From: Planctomycetaceae bacterium
Lineage (GTDB): Bacteria; Planctomycetota; Planctomycetia; Pirellulales; UBA1268
Reading direction: 5' to 3'
NCBI GenBank assembly: GCA_902629495.1
Contig: CACORA010000001.1
Coordinates: 1-64,000, forward strand
DNA length: 64,000 bases
A program made the translations under genes and the position numbers. Under the pieces are notes generated by a model. It searched no databases, was not told the DNA's origin, and worked only from the letters and a program-made list of their open reading frames with translations. Of the stretch, positions 18,114 through 28,466 are shown piece after piece; position 1 is the first letter of the stretch; every line of letters begins with the position of its first letter.

Positions 18114-21100
18114 TCATGAACTCACTACTGCGGCACTCTCCGCAGCAAGTTCAGCGAGAGCTCGTTTGTAATCACGAGGCATGATCTTTACGAAACTTGC
18201 GAGAGACTTCTCCCAATCACTTAAGATGCTCGAAGCAACAGTTGAACCTGTGAGCGTGGCATGCTTTTCAATAAGTGCTCTTAATTCTAAAGCATCCTCT
18301 TTTGTTTCAACTGGCTCAAGTTCCACAAGCTCAAGATTACAGTTTAATCTCAAGGCATCTCGATCAGGAGCAAAAACATAGGCCACACCACCAGACATGC
18401 CAGCCGCCAAGTTTCGGCCCGTTGAACCGAGAATAACAACTCGTCCCCCGGTCATATATTCAAGGCCATGATCACCAACGCCTTCGACCACAGTATGGAC
18501 TCCGCTATTGCGAACGCAAAAACGTTCGGCAGCCACACCACGAATAAATGCCTCACCCGCTGTCGCGCCGTAGAAAGCTACATTTCCGACAATAATGTTT
18601 TGCTCTGGAGCGAAGCTGGCGTTTTTTGGAGGGTAGATGATAAGACGACCGCCAGAGAGACCTTTTCCAACATAATCGTTTGCGTCTCCCTCAAGTTCAA
18701 TGGTTATTCCAGACGCCAGCCACGCACCAAGACTCTGACCAGCAGAACCTTTTGCATCAATATGAATAGTATCATCAGGAAGACCCTGCTCTCCATTAGC
18801 CTTTGACACCTCATGGCTTAACATTGTTCCAAAAGCTCGATCAATATTTTCGATTTCCATCTCAAATCGAACCGGACGTTGCTCATGAATTGCAGCAAGG
18901 GACTTCTCGACGAGTTTATTATCAAGTACCTCATCCAGCCCATGGTTCTGAGCAATCGTACAATGGGTCTCCGTGTCGGCATGTGGGCCTACTGCCGGTG
19001 TCAGAATCGGCGCAAGGTCAAGACCTTTCGCCTTCCAGTGCTCAACTGCATCATCAGTTTCAAGCACTTCCACATGTCCAACCATTTCATGAATCGAACG
19101 AAATCCAAGGCTTGCCATGATTTCTCTGGCTTCTTCGGCCACGAGGAAAAGATAATTCACAACATGCTCAGGTTTGCCAGAAAACTTTTTGCGCAGAGCA
19201 GGATCCTGCGTAGCGATACCGACCGGGCATGTGTTGAGATGACATTTCCGCATCATGATGCAACCAAGGCTGATCAGAGGCGCTGTTGCAAAACCATATT
19301 CCTCAGCACCCAAAAGGGCAGCAATCACAACATCCCTTCCCGTCTTGAGCTGACCATCCGTTTCAAGGCGGACACGGCTTCGCAGGTCATTCATCACAAG
19401 CGTTTGATGAGTCTCCGCTATACCTAACTCCCAAGGCATACCTGCAAACTTTATGCTGGTAAGAGGTGATGCACCCGTTCCACCATCCGTTCCAGAGATC
19501 AGTATTTTGTCAGCATGTCCTTTCGCAACACCCGCAGCAATCGTTCCAACACCTACCTCAGACACAAGCTTCACGCTGACAGCCGCAGACGGATTTGAAT
19601 TCTTCAAGTCAAAAATCAGTTGAGCAAGATCTTCGATGGAATAAATATCGTGATGCGGAGGTGGACTAATCAGACCTACTCCAGGCGTTGAATGACGCGT
19701 TGCTGCAATGATCTTATTGACTTTGTGCCCGGGAAGTTCACCACCTTCACCCGGCTTGGCTCCTTGGGCAACTTTTATTTGAAGTTCATCTGCATTCGTA
19801 AGATACCAACTTGTGACACCAAATCTCCCGGAAGCAACCTGCTTGATATAGGATCGTTTCGAATACTGATTTGTTTGAGAGTTGGCCTTCTCTTCATCCA
19901 GATTCTTGAGTGTTTCGAGCATGATGCCATGATCATCTTCAGAACGATCGAACCATTTGAATCGCTCTGGATCTTCTCCGCCTTCTCCTGTGTTGCTCTT
20001 ACCTCCGAGAACATTCATTGCCACAGCAAGTGTCTCATGCGCTTCTGCTGAGATCGAACCATAGCTCATAGCCCCTGTACAAAAACGCTTAACAATGGAT
20101 CTCGCTGGCTCCACTTGATCGAGTGGCACAGCAGTTCGTCCCTTTTTGAATTTGAGAAGACCTCTCAAGAAGCACTTTCGATGAGCCTCCTCGTTTACCA
20201 GTCTCGAAAACTGCTGATAAGCGTCTCGAGAACCTGTTCTTGCAGCCAATTGAATTTGTGAAATTGTATGTGGATTCCAGGCGTGTGCTTCTCCTTCCTT
20301 TCTCCAATGAAACTGCCCGTCATTTGGCAGGATTGGGAGTTCTTCAATCTCTCGACTTGGATAACCAATTTCATGACGCCGAATACCTTCTTCGGCAATC
20401 ACATCAAAACCCGCTCCGGCAATACGGCTAGCAGTTCCTACAAAACAGGTATTGATAACGTTTTCATTGAGACCAACCGCTTCAAAAATCTGTGCTCCCT
20501 TGTAGGAAGCAAGCGTCGAAATACCCATCTTGCCCATCACTTTGAGCATGCCCTTAGCGACTGCCTTCCGAAAGACCATGGGTATCTTGTCATCTGCAAA
20601 CTCTTCCTCAAGAAGCCCATCTTCACGAGCCTGATGTAGAGCTTCAAAGGCAAGATATGGATTAATCGCGTCAGCACCATAGCCAACAAGCAAGCAGAAA
20701 TTATGCACTTCTCTTGCTTCGCCCGATTCAACAACAATGCCAATTCGTGTTCTCAGTTCCTTGCGAACCAATGCATGATGAACGGCTCCTGTCGCAAGCA
20801 ATGAACTGACCGGCACACGATCTTTACTCATTGCTCGGTCAGAAAGCAGAATAAGTGAATAACCATCGTGTATGGCCTGTACCGCCTCATCACAAATTCG
20901 ATTAATTGCCGGCAGCAGTCCACCGTCTCCTTCTGCACGTGGATAGGTAATATCAATTGTTTTTGTCTTCCACCCTCTGTAATCAAGATTCTTGATCGAA
21001 GAGAGTTCTTGATTCGTCAGGATTGGATGTGGAACACAAAGACGACGGCACTGTTCTTCAGTCGTATCAAGTAGGTTCCCTTCGGGACCAATATAGCACT

Positions 21101-22754
21101 CGAGAGACATAATGACGTCTTCGCGAATTGAATCGACCGGAGGATTTGTCACTTGTGCAAAGAGTTGCTTGAAATAGTCGTACACGAGCCGTGGCTTATC
21201 TGAAAGGCATGCAAGCGCAGCGTCATTTCCCATTGAACCAATCGGATCCCGCTTCTCCCGAAGCATTGGCATTAGCATGAACTGCATCGTCTCAGTCGTG
21301 TAACCAAATGCCTGCATACGCTGCAACAATTCTTCACTCGAGTAATGGGATGGCCCATCATGTTGAGGTAATTCATTCAAATGAAGAGCCTGTGCACTCA
21401 ACCACTCCTTATATGGTCGCTTGGCTGCCACTGCCCCCTTCAGTTCTTCATCTGCAATAATGCGACCTTCCTCAAAATCAACGAGGAACATCTTCCCTGG
21501 CTGAAGCCTTCCTTTTGCCTTTACCTGCTCCGGCGACACATCAACCACACCAACTTCACTCGCCATGATGACACGATCATCGTGGGTCACGTAATAGCGG
21601 CTGGGACGAAGTCCATTACGATCGAGAACTGCTCCGATATAGTGACCATCTGTAAACGAAACAGATGCTGGACCATCCCATGGTTCCTGAAGCGCCGAGT
21701 GGTATTCATAAAAAGCTCGCTTGTCTTCAGACATATTGTGATGATTTTGCCACGCCTCAGGAATCATCATCATTACTGCTTCCTGCAGTGTGCGCCCCGA
21801 GTGGTAGAGCATCTCAAGTGCATTATCAAAGTTGCCGGAGTCGGAACAATCAGGCTCGATTACAGGACAAAGCTTTCGAATATCATCGCCCCATAAGTCA
21901 CTTTTCATCACACCCTGTCGGGCAAACATCCAATTGGCATTACCTCGGAGGGTATTTATTTCACCATTATGAGCCATAAACCGACATGGCTGCGCCCTGT
22001 CCCAACTTGGAAAAGTGTTCGTCGAGAAACGGGAATGAACCATCGCCAGGTGCGTTTTGTATTCAGGATCCTGAAGATCTTTGAATAATGGAATGACCTG
22101 CATGGATCGAAGCATGCCCTTCCAGATGATTACTTTTGTTGACAAAGAACAGATATAGAACATCAATCGCTGTTCTAGTGCACTCTCGGCACGAATTTTA
22201 TAACTCGACCATTTTTGAATGATAAATAGCTGTCTTTCAAAAGCTTTCTGATCAAGACCATCCGCTGCCGCAATAAACACTTGATCAAAATGAGGCATTG
22301 CTCTGCGTGCTGTTGGTCCGACATCAGCAGCATCAGGATCTACGGGAAGCTCTCTCCACCCAACAATTTTTTGGCCCTGCCCAACAATAACCTCATCTAC
22401 AATCCTCTTACATTCTGCACGCTCATGAGGATCTGTTGGCATAAAGAACACACCTGTCGCATACAGGCCTCGAGCTGGAAGACTGACACCAAAGTCACGG
22501 GATACAACTTTTTCGAAAAATTCGTATGGAAGAGCTGTCAGCATTCCAGCCCCATCTCCAGTATTGTCTTCACATCCGCACCCACCACGATGCTCCATGT
22601 GTTGGAGCATCCGATCAGCATCATCAATAATTTGACGAGACCTATGACCTTTGATGTGAGCAATAAAACCAACCCCACACGAGTCGTGTTCAAACGCAGG
22701 GTCGTAGAGGCCATGAGCATCAGGATGGCCAGTTGGTCGATAAGGTTTTTTCAT
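18114..22754 (-). CDS. gltB: Glutamate synthase large subunit
   Basis: 1546 residues, the usual size. Domains in order: class II glutamine amidotransferase with Cys26 in HDSCGVGF (removal of a 25-residue propeptide would expose it); the central domain; the FMN-binding synthase barrel with PGEGGELPGHKV and SPPPHHDIYSIEDLAQLI; the [3Fe-4S] cysteines in CIMMRKCHLNTCPVGIA; and the C-terminal beta-helix with G-rich repeats (GGRLIIYPP, GGRVVILG). It produces glutamate in the GS-GOGAT route. It lies between a LysR regulator gene (69 bases upstream, same strand) and gltD, forming a likely gltBD operon. agaagag precedes the ATG. Confidence 0.97.
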   Translation of the reverse strand: MKKPYRPTGHPDAHGLYDPAFEHDSCGVGFIAHIKGHRSRQIIDDADRMLQHMEHRGGCGCEDNTGDGAGMLTALPYEFFEKVVSRDFGVSLPARGLYATGVFFMPTDPHERAECKRIVDEVIVGQGQKIVGWRELPVDPDAADVGPTARRAMPHFDQVFIAAADGLDQKAFERQLFIIQKWSSYKIRAESALEQRLMFYICSLSTKVIIWKGMLRSMQVIPLFKDLQDPEYKTHLAMVHSRFSTNTFPSWDRAQPCRFMAHNGEINTLRGNANWMFARQGVMKSDLWGDDIRKLCPVIEPDCSDSGNFDNALEMLYHSGRTLQEAVMMMIPEAWQNHHNMSEDKRAFYEYHSALQEPWDGPASVSFTDGHYIGAVLDRNGLRPSRYYVTHDDRVIMASEVGVVDVSPEQVKAKGRLQPGKMFLVDFEEGRIIADEELKGAVAAKRPYKEWLSAQALHLNELPQHDGPSHYSSEELLQRMQAFGYTTETMQFMLMPMLREKRDPIGSMGNDAALACLSDKPRLVYDYFKQLFAQVTNPPVDSIREDVIMSLECYIGPEGNLLDTTEEQCRRLCVPHPILTNQELSSIKNLDYRGWKTKTIDITYPRAEGDGGLLPAINRICDEAVQAIHDGYSLILLSDRAMSKDRVPVSSLLATGAVHHALVRKELRTRIGIVVESGEAREVHNFCLLVGYGADAINPYLAFEALHQAREDGLLEEEFADDKIPMVFRKAVAKGMLKVMGKMGISTLASYKGAQIFEAVGLNENVINTCFVGTASRIAGAGFDVIAEEGIRRHEIGYPSREIEELPILPNDGQFHWRKEGEAHAWNPHTISQIQLAARTGSRDAYQQFSRLVNEEAHRKCFLRGLLKFKKGRTAVPLDQVEPARSIVKRFCTGAMSYGSISAEAHETLAVAMNVLGGKSNTGEGGEDPERFKWFDRSEDDHGIMLETLKNLDEEKANSQTNQYSKRSYIKQVASGRFGVTSWYLTNADELQIKVAQGAKPGEGGELPGHKVNKIIAATRHSTPGVGLISPPPHHDIYSIEDLAQLIFDLKNSNPSAAVSVKLVSEVGVGTIAAGVAKGHADKILISGTDGGTGASPLTSIKFAGMPWELGIAETHQTLVMNDLRSRVRLETDGQLKTGRDVVIAALLGAEEYGFATAPLISLGCIMMRKCHLNTCPVGIATQDPALRKKFSGKPEHVVNYLFLVAEEAREIMASLGFRSIHEMVGHVEVLETDDAVEHWKAKGLDLAPILTPAVGPHADTETHCTIAQNHGLDEVLDNKLVEKSLAAIHEQRPVRFEMEIENIDRAFGTMLSHEVSKANGEQGLPDDTIHIDAKGSAGQSLGAWLASGITIELEGDANDYVGKGLSGGRLIIYPPKNASFAPEQNIIVGNVAFYGATAGEAFIRGVAAERFCVRNSGVHTVVEGVGDHGLEYMTGGRVVILGSTGRNLAAGMSGGVAYVFAPDRDALRLNCNLELVELEPVETKEDALELRALIEKHATLTGSTVASSILSDWEKSLASFVKIMPRDYKRALAELAAESAAVVSS

Positions 22755-22823
22755 CAGATTTTTCTCTTCTAAACTATATTCTCAATCAGAGCCCCATCCA
22801 CCCAAGGAACAGGCCTTTGCTCC

Positions 22824-23744
22824 TTAAGCGGATGCCATCACGGTACACTCTGCAACAGCGTCATCTGCATGTTCATGGAGCATGTCCACAAACCTGCGGG
22901 CCGTCGGGCCCAGCGGTTTATTACGGGCTTGAACAATCCCGAGTGGTCGCACTAGCTTTTCATCGGACACCTTGACCGCTCGAAGCGTTCCTGCAGCAAC
23001 TTCACGACTCACTGTTGGTTCCGGCAGCAAGGCGACACCTGCATCAATTTCAACAGCACGCTTAATGGTCTCAATATTATCAAACTCCATAACAATCTTT
23101 GGAGTCACGCCATGAGAAGTAATGACTCGGTCAAGTTCATGTCGTATGACGAGATCTGAATCAAAACCAACAACCCGTTGTCCTTCTAAGTCATTAATAG
23201 AGATCTCAATACAATCGGCGAACGGATGGTTGGGAGCACAGGCAACAACAATTCGCTCCTCCCGCCACGCGATCGCACTCACCGCACGTGTACTTCTGGG
23301 ATAACTCACAATGCCCACATCAGCCTGCCCTTCCTCCACCAATGCCAAAACACGCTCGGGATGCAGATACTCTAAACGGATATTTGCCTTTGGATGTCGG
23401 GCCATAAACTCCTGCACATGGCGGCTCATATGGTGCAGACCGACAGAGTAAATTGCGGCAACATGAACTCGCCCGGCAACATCTTCATGAAGCGTTCGCA
23501 CCTCATCTTCCAGAGCTTCGTAGCCTGCGATGAGTGGACGACACCCGTCATAAAAAACCTTTCCTTCACGGGTGAGAACGAGAGGTCGCTTAGATCGCTC
23601 AATTAATTGGACACCAAGCCTGCCCTCAAGTTGGCTTACGACCTGACTTGCACCCGACTGGGAAATCCCATTGTCAGACGCAGCTCGAGAAAAACTCCTC
23701 TGAGTGACAATATCGCAAAATATTTTGAGGCTCTTGATATTCAT
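22824..23744 (-). CDS. LysR-family transcriptional regulator
   Basis: 306 residues. The N-terminal winged helix-turn-helix covers about residues 1-60 (SFSRAASDNGISQSGASQVV, then LEGRLGVQLIERSKRPLVLT). An effector domain of two Rossmann-like lobes follows (HPKANIRLEYLHPERVLALVEEGQADVGIV). The effector domain looks closest to CysB/CbbR-like members, but the effector is not predictable. It is codirectional with and upstream of gltB, so a role in nitrogen or glutamate control like that of GltC is a reasonable inference from position only. The gap to the divergent gene at 24098 should hold its promoter and probable autoregulatory site. Confidence 0.9.
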   Translation of the reverse strand: MNIKSLKIFCDIVTQRSFSRAASDNGISQSGASQVVSQLEGRLGVQLIERSKRPLVLTREGKVFYDGCRPLIAGYEALEDEVRTLHEDVAGRVHVAAIYSVGLHHMSRHVQEFMARHPKANIRLEYLHPERVLALVEEGQADVGIVSYPRSTRAVSAIAWREERIVVACAPNHPFADCIEISINDLEGQRVVGFDSDLVIRHELDRVITSHGVTPKIVMEFDNIETIKRAVEIDAGVALLPEPTVSREVAAGTLRAVKVSDEKLVRPLGIVQARNKPLGPTARRFVDMLHEHADDAVAECTVMASA

Positions 23745-24097
23745 TGCAAGAAAATAGGTGTTGGTGAGGCTATCTCGCTCCAGAGAAGGTCATTCGAAAC
23801 CTTGACATCGCCAAATTACTAAGATTAGCAATTCGGATGATAGGGCGCGATAACATCCAGAAAACAGATAAAGAGTAGCTTTGTCTCGTTGGTAGTCAAG
23901 ACTCATCAATAAACCTTTACCCTCGAAAAGTGAACAAATTGCAGAAACACCCACTCACTCCACAAGACTTCAGGCGTTTTATCCTGTTTTTCTGAAATTG
24001 TTTGCTTGTGCGTTCATTCTGCGTCCATGATTCTTATGTAAACCACCGATCAACGTTGACCGTGGCCGAATTTTCTATTTTTGAGAAAGCGGACGAA
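23745..24097. other. Divergent intergenic region, likely promoters
   Basis: 353 bases between the LysR gene (leftward) and the NTF2-like gene (rightward). AT-rich with several LysR-like T-n11-A possibilities, none decisive. A frame continuing into the NTF2-like gene from 24002 lacks a signal peptide at that start, so I treat it as noncoding. Confidence 0.4.
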
Positions 24098-24580
24098 ATG
24101 CGGATATTTCACATCACATTTTTCACCCTCGCTGTTCTGGCACTCTTACCACACAGTCTTGCTACAGAGGACACAATGACCTCAGCGAAGACTCTTAAGC
24201 ATGAAGTCATTGCCCACATGGATAGATATATTCGCCTTGCGAATAAAGCAGACGCATCATTAATAGCAAAAGAAATATACGAAACCCCGGTTCTGATGAA
24301 AGGATTCGATGACCTGACCCATGATGTGACACTGACAGCGGAAGAGTTAAGAAAACAATTCACAAATCATTTCAATCACCTCAAAGACATTGGCTGGAGT
24401 CATTTTGTAGTGAACGGTTATGAAGTGACGGTCTCAGGCCAACAGATTGCATTTGTAAAAATGCAGTTTCAATGGATGAAGAAAGATGGTTCTCTAATTG
24501 GCCCCAAAGACAGAACAGCTTGTTATCTCTTGATCAAGAAAATAGATGGATGGAAGACCGTTTCCGTGATGGGAAATTGA
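24098..24580 (+). CDS. Small secreted NTF2/SnoaL-like protein
   Basis: 160 residues from the ATG at 24098, which gives a typical signal peptide (MRIFHITFFTLAVLALLPHS, cleavage after SLA). The mature part resembles an NTF2-like cone fold: an initial helix HMDRYIRLANKADASLIA, a central sheet, and a final strand pair CYLLIKKIDGWKTVSVMG typical of DUF4440/SnoaL-like proteins. Function is unknown; these folds bind small ligands or have isomerase activity. It is an isolated gene. Confidence 0.6.
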   Translation: MRIFHITFFTLAVLALLPHSLATEDTMTSAKTLKHEVIAHMDRYIRLANKADASLIAKEIYETPVLMKGFDDLTHDVTLTAEELRKQFTNHFNHLKDIGWSHFVVNGYEVTVSGQQIAFVKMQFQWMKKDGSLIGPKDRTACYLLIKKIDGWKTVSVMGN

Positions 24581-25130
24581 CGAAACTATCTTTCGCACAC
24601 ACCACCTTCTTTCAGATCAGACTTACCAATGTCTTCCGTGAACAACTGCATTCAGTGTTCCACTTCCCAAATGTACAACTTCTGTTTCAACGCTGCGTAT
24701 ATTCGAGCACATCCTTATTGTACAGTTCAGCGATCCAATACTCCTCCGTTACAATGCACGTATCACTTGAGATTCCAACGAATCACATCAAATAACGGCA
24801 TACGCAATTGGTGCTGTTTGTAAAAGAACACTCACTTTTTCATTCTGAACATCCAATCCTGGTGCCCAGCTGATCGATTCATGCTACACAGGTTTAAAAA
24901 ATCTGTATGGTGAGCGCATGGGCGCTGGCTTAGCAGAACAATGATCTCATGCATTTAACCGATACTGCCCACGACTCGAACTCTGCATGAGAGTTTTCTT
25001 CGCACCTCCTGCGGCCATTTTTTTGTAACAATCCCACCAAACACAGTTCAGAGTCGGTTTTTTATGGTTTTCGATGAGGTTTTGCGAGTTATAATTACAG
25101 GTTTCCTCCACTGCAGGATCTTTTTCCATC
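24581..25130. other. 550-base intergenic region upstream of argB
   Basis: No gene, repeat or RNA recognised. The last 65 bases contain the probable argB promoter. Confidence 0.4.
25090..25095 (+). promoter_or_regulatory. Consensus -10 box upstream of argB
   Basis: A perfect TATAAT at 25090-25095, with only a weak -35 (TTTTCG at 25068-25073, spacer 16). The predicted start near 25102 would leave a short leader of about 29 bases before the GTG at 25131. No ArgR box was recognised. Confidence 0.4.
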
Positions 25131-26087
25131 GTGTCCACACCCGCTATCAGTACTGCTCAGGAACAGGCGATCCTCAAAGCCGACACACTCATCGAGGCAC
25201 TGGGTTGGATTCGTAAATTTCGTGATACAACAACCGTCATCAAACTAGGCGGAAGTGTTGTCGAACACCCTGATTCTTTACGTCATCTCCTTCTCGATAT
25301 CGTATTCATGTCCACCCTCGGCATGCGAGTAGTTGTTGTTCATGGAGGAGGAAAAGCTATTAGCAGAGCCATGGATGCCGCAGGCATTCAGGCTAGGTTT
25401 GTACAGGGGCGACGCTACACAGACTCGAAGACATTGGAAATTGTTGAACAGGTTCTCGCCCAAGAAGTAAATCATGATTTGGTTGACAAGATAGAAGAGT
25501 TTGGTGGTCGAGCAATGTCGCTCAATTTTCTTTCTACAAATGTGCTCTTTGGCGACAAACTCATGCTGACAGACCCGGATGGTAACGTCATCGATCTTGG
25601 TTTTGTTGGAGAAGTCAGTCATGTTGATCGTCTCACCATAGATAATTTGACGTACGCGGGGCAGGTGCCGGTAATTCCTTCTATGGCGATGGGGCCAGAT
25701 GAAGAAAAGTTAAATGTCAATGCTGACACGGCTGCAACAGCAGTTGCTGCAGCACTGGGCGCAGAAAAACTGGTTATTCTTTCGGATATTCCTGGGGTGC
25801 TTCGAAAGCTTGAGGATCCAGAAAGTCTTATTCACTCTCTTTCTGCAAGCGATGCTCGGCAATTGATCTCGGACGGAATCATTTCAGCTGGTATGATTCC
25901 TAAAATTGAGGGGTGTCTACAAACACTTGATCAAGGCGTCAAAAAAATTCACATTATTGATGGCCGACTTCGCCATTCACTCCTTCTGGAGATTTATACT
26001 ACGCGTGGAGTTGGCACAGAATTAGTTCGTGACGATGCTCTATCACTGGCTTCGAATGGGGCAGTTGCTACTGCATCCTCACAATAA
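25131..26087 (+). CDS. argB: Acetylglutamate kinase
   Basis: 318 residues. ArgB phosphorylates N-acetylglutamate with ATP, the second step of arginine synthesis. Visible motifs: [11 protein letters not shown] (phosphate-binding loop, about residue 38), [14 protein letters not shown] (about residue 68, acetylglutamate site), [12 protein letters not shown], and [10 protein letters not shown] near the C-terminus. The frame opens with GTG in a weak ribosome binding context; the N-terminal extension of about 30 residues before the kinase core is ordinary for planctomycete ArgB. argD follows after 27 bases. Confidence 0.95.
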   Translation: MSTPAISTAQEQAILKADTLIEALGWIRKFRDTTTVIKLGGSVVEHPDSLRHLLLDIVFMSTLGMRVVVVHGGGKAISRAMDAAGIQARFVQGRRYTDSKTLEIVEQVLAQEVNHDLVDKIEEFGGRAMSLNFLSTNVLFGDKLMLTDPDGNVIDLGFVGEVSHVDRLTIDNLTYAGQVPVIPSMAMGPDEEKLNVNADTAATAVAAALGAEKLVILSDIPGVLRKLEDPESLIHSLSASDARQLISDGIISAGMIPKIEGCLQTLDQGVKKIHIIDGRLRHSLLLEIYTTRGVGTELVRDDALSLASNGAVATASSQ

Positions 26088-26114
26088 CTATTACTTTTTG
26101 AAGAGGTTGAAACA

Positions 26115-27341
26115 GTGTCCACAATTGATGTGACTCATTCCACCAATGGCGAAGCAACCCGTTCAATAATCGATACATTCAATCGGTATGTCGTTCCAAA
26201 TTATCGCCGGTATCCCGTTTGTCTTGTTCGTGGTTCTGGCTCCAAAGTATGGGATGCAGAAGGTGGTGAGTATCTGGATTTATTCCCCGGCTGGGGCTGC
26301 AATCTGCTTGGGCACTGTCCGGAACATGTGGTCCAAGCAGTTCAGGAACAAGTTGCGAAACTCATTCATGTCCCGAACACATGGTATATCGAGCCCCAAG
26401 GAATCTGGGCCAAGATGCTCTCAGAAAGATCGTTTGGAGGGCAGGCTTTCTTTTGTAATTCTGGAACAGAGGCAAATGAAGCGGCAATAAAACTTGTGCG
26501 CCTACGTTCAGAAGGAAAACGCTACAAGATTATTACATTCACTGGTGGATTTCATGGTCGAACAATGGGAAGTGTGTCAGCGACGGCCCAGCCGCAATAC
26601 CACGAAGGGCTAGGGCCAATGGTTGCTGGTTTTCAGTATGCACCGCATGGTGATCTTGATGCTGTTGAGCAACTGATTGATGAACATACTGGTGGGATTA
26701 TGGTGGAACCCATTCTTGGTGAGGGAGGTGTTGTTCCCGCACCAGACGGTTTTCTCCAGGGACTTAGACGTATTGCTGATGAGCGAGATCTCCTTTTGGT
26801 ATTTGATGAAGTACAGTGCGGATGTGGCCGAACCGGCAAATGGTTTGGTTACCAACACTTTGGTGTCACTCCGGACGTTATGACTCTTGCCAAAAGTCTC
26901 TGCGCTGGAGTCTCTGGCGGGGCAATGCTGACATCTGTTGATCTTGCAAAGTATCTTCGGCCAGGCATGCATGCTGCTACTTTTGGTGGCAATCCACTGG
27001 CGGCAGTAGCTGGTATTGCGGCTATTGAAATGATCGAAAAAGATAATTTACTTTCTCATGTTGAGACTATTGCAAAAATCTTTCAGGAACAATTATCTCA
27101 CCTGAAGGACGAGTGCGATGTTATTGTGAGTGTACGAGTCTTGGGAATGATGATCGGCATAGAACTTTCGATCGATGGCACTGCAGTAGTACAAGCGTGC
27201 ATGGAAAGAAAACTTCTCGTGAATTGCACCCAAGGACGAGTCATTCGTCTCTTGCCAGCCATGACCCTCAGCCCAGACGAAGCACGTGATGGCTGCAACC
27301 GTCTGAGAGATGCGATTACTGAGGTTGCGTCACGGTATTAG
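26115..27341 (+). CDS. argD: Acetylornithine aminotransferase (class III, PLP-dependent)
   Basis: 408 residues, normal length. ArgD transfers an amino group from glutamate to N-acetylglutamate semialdehyde. Visible: the PLP phosphate loop FCNSGTEANEAAIK (about residue 115), FHGRTMGSVSAT, the Asp of the LVFDEVQCGCGRTG segment, and the Schiff-base lysine in MTLAKSLCAG (about residue 258). It starts with GTG and a gaagagg element 12 bases upstream. The related succinylornithine or 4-aminobutyrate aminotransferases cannot be fully excluded, but the position between argB and argF decides for ArgD. Confidence 0.94.
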   Translation: MSTIDVTHSTNGEATRSIIDTFNRYVVPNYRRYPVCLVRGSGSKVWDAEGGEYLDLFPGWGCNLLGHCPEHVVQAVQEQVAKLIHVPNTWYIEPQGIWAKMLSERSFGGQAFFCNSGTEANEAAIKLVRLRSEGKRYKIITFTGGFHGRTMGSVSATAQPQYHEGLGPMVAGFQYAPHGDLDAVEQLIDEHTGGIMVEPILGEGGVVPAPDGFLQGLRRIADERDLLLVFDEVQCGCGRTGKWFGYQHFGVTPDVMTLAKSLCAGVSGGAMLTSVDLAKYLRPGMHAATFGGNPLAAVAGIAAIEMIEKDNLLSHVETIAKIFQEQLSHLKDECDVIVSVRVLGMMIGIELSIDGTAVVQACMERKLLVNCTQGRVIRLLPAMTLSPDEARDGCNRLRDAITEVASRY

Positions 27342-27377
27342 ATTTTCTTTTCTTTCTTTAGCCGGGAGCATCTGCTC

Positions 27378-28289
27378 ATGCGTCATATTATTAATCCAGA
27401 AGACCTTTCTGCAACTGACATCGAGTCTATTTTTTCACAAACCTCGGATCTGAAAGAAGCATTTGAGCAAGGACGTCGTGACGCCTTGCTTCCTGGCAGA
27501 GTCCTCGCACTGGTATTTGAAAAACAAAGTTTGAGAACCAGAGTGAGTTTTCAGTCTGCAATGGTACACCTTGGCGGTGCAAGCCTTTTCCTTGGGGAAG
27601 ATACAGGGTTCGCTTCGGACCGTGAAAGCATGACTGATTTTGGCAAGGTACTATCCGAATATGTGGATTGTATTGTCTGCCGGTCTCGAGCCCATTCTTC
27701 GATTGTTCAGTTGGCTGCCTCGTCAAGCGTGCCAGTCATAAATGGACTTTCTGATTATTGCCATCCATGCCAGGCCCTGACCGACATTTACACCCTCAAG
27801 TGTCATGCGGACGACGTACGCGGACGTACACTTACATTTGTTGGAGATGGCAATAACGTGGCAAAATCACTTGCTGCGATGTGCTGTCTTCTTGGAATAA
27901 AATTTGTACTAGCTGCTCCAGAGGGATATCAATTTGAGGAAACGTTTTGTGATTTTATCAATTCATTCGTGCCGCAAGCGGTAGATATTGTTCAAACAAC
28001 AGACCCTGTCGCCGCCGTGAAAGGTTCATCCGTTGTTTACACCGACGTGTGGGCAAGCATGGGACAGGAGAAAGAACGAGAGCGTCGCAAGAAAGATTTT
28101 GAACAATTTCAGGTAAATGCTGCCTTGATGAAGCATTGCCCGGATGCATTGTTCATGCACTGTCTTCCTGCTCGTCGTGGCGAAGAGGTGACAGATGAAG
28201 TTATTGACGGCCCACAAAGTGTTGTAGTTGAGCAGGCAGCAAATCGTATGCATGTTCAAAAAGGTCTGCTGGCGTGGTTATTGCGGTAA
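27378..28289 (+). CDS. argF: Ornithine carbamoyltransferase
   Basis: 303 residues. It condenses ornithine with carbamoyl phosphate to citrulline. The carbamoyl-phosphate motif is FEKQSLRTRVSF (about residues 49-60), followed by a second site HPCQALTDIYTL (about residue 132), and the catalytic-cysteine loop MHCLPARRGEEVTDEV (about residue 258). The trimeric enzyme fold fits the usual length. It lies 36 bases after argD; the three genes form an argBDF operon lacking argC, argJ, argG and argH, which must be elsewhere. Confidence 0.95.
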   Translation: MRHIINPEDLSATDIESIFSQTSDLKEAFEQGRRDALLPGRVLALVFEKQSLRTRVSFQSAMVHLGGASLFLGEDTGFASDRESMTDFGKVLSEYVDCIVCRSRAHSSIVQLAASSSVPVINGLSDYCHPCQALTDIYTLKCHADDVRGRTLTFVGDGNNVAKSLAAMCCLLGIKFVLAAPEGYQFEETFCDFINSFVPQAVDIVQTTDPVAAVKGSSVVYTDVWASMGQEKERERRKKDFEQFQVNAALMKHCPDALFMHCLPARRGEEVTDEVIDGPQSVVVEQAANRMHVQKGLLAWLLR

Positions 28290-28298
28290 CGTTTCCTC

Positions 28299-28329
28299 AT
28301 TCAAGTCACATCATCTCATCAACTTGAAT
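28299..28329. repeat. 8-bp inverted repeat downstream of argF
   Basis: ATTCAAGT (28299-28306) and ACTTGAAT (28322-28329) are exact inverted repeats separated by 15 bases. There is no T-run, so it is not an intrinsic terminator. It could be an operator for the gene at 28467 or chance. Confidence 0.25.
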
Positions 28330-28466
28330 CACGTGCGTTCGAATATGTGTATTTCTTGAGCACACATGTACGCCAAACTGAGATACACTTACAGACTGCA
28401 GCTAATGCTTTGGCTTTTGACCGTTATGAGCCTTTGATTTCTTAACTCACGCATATATTTACGTTA

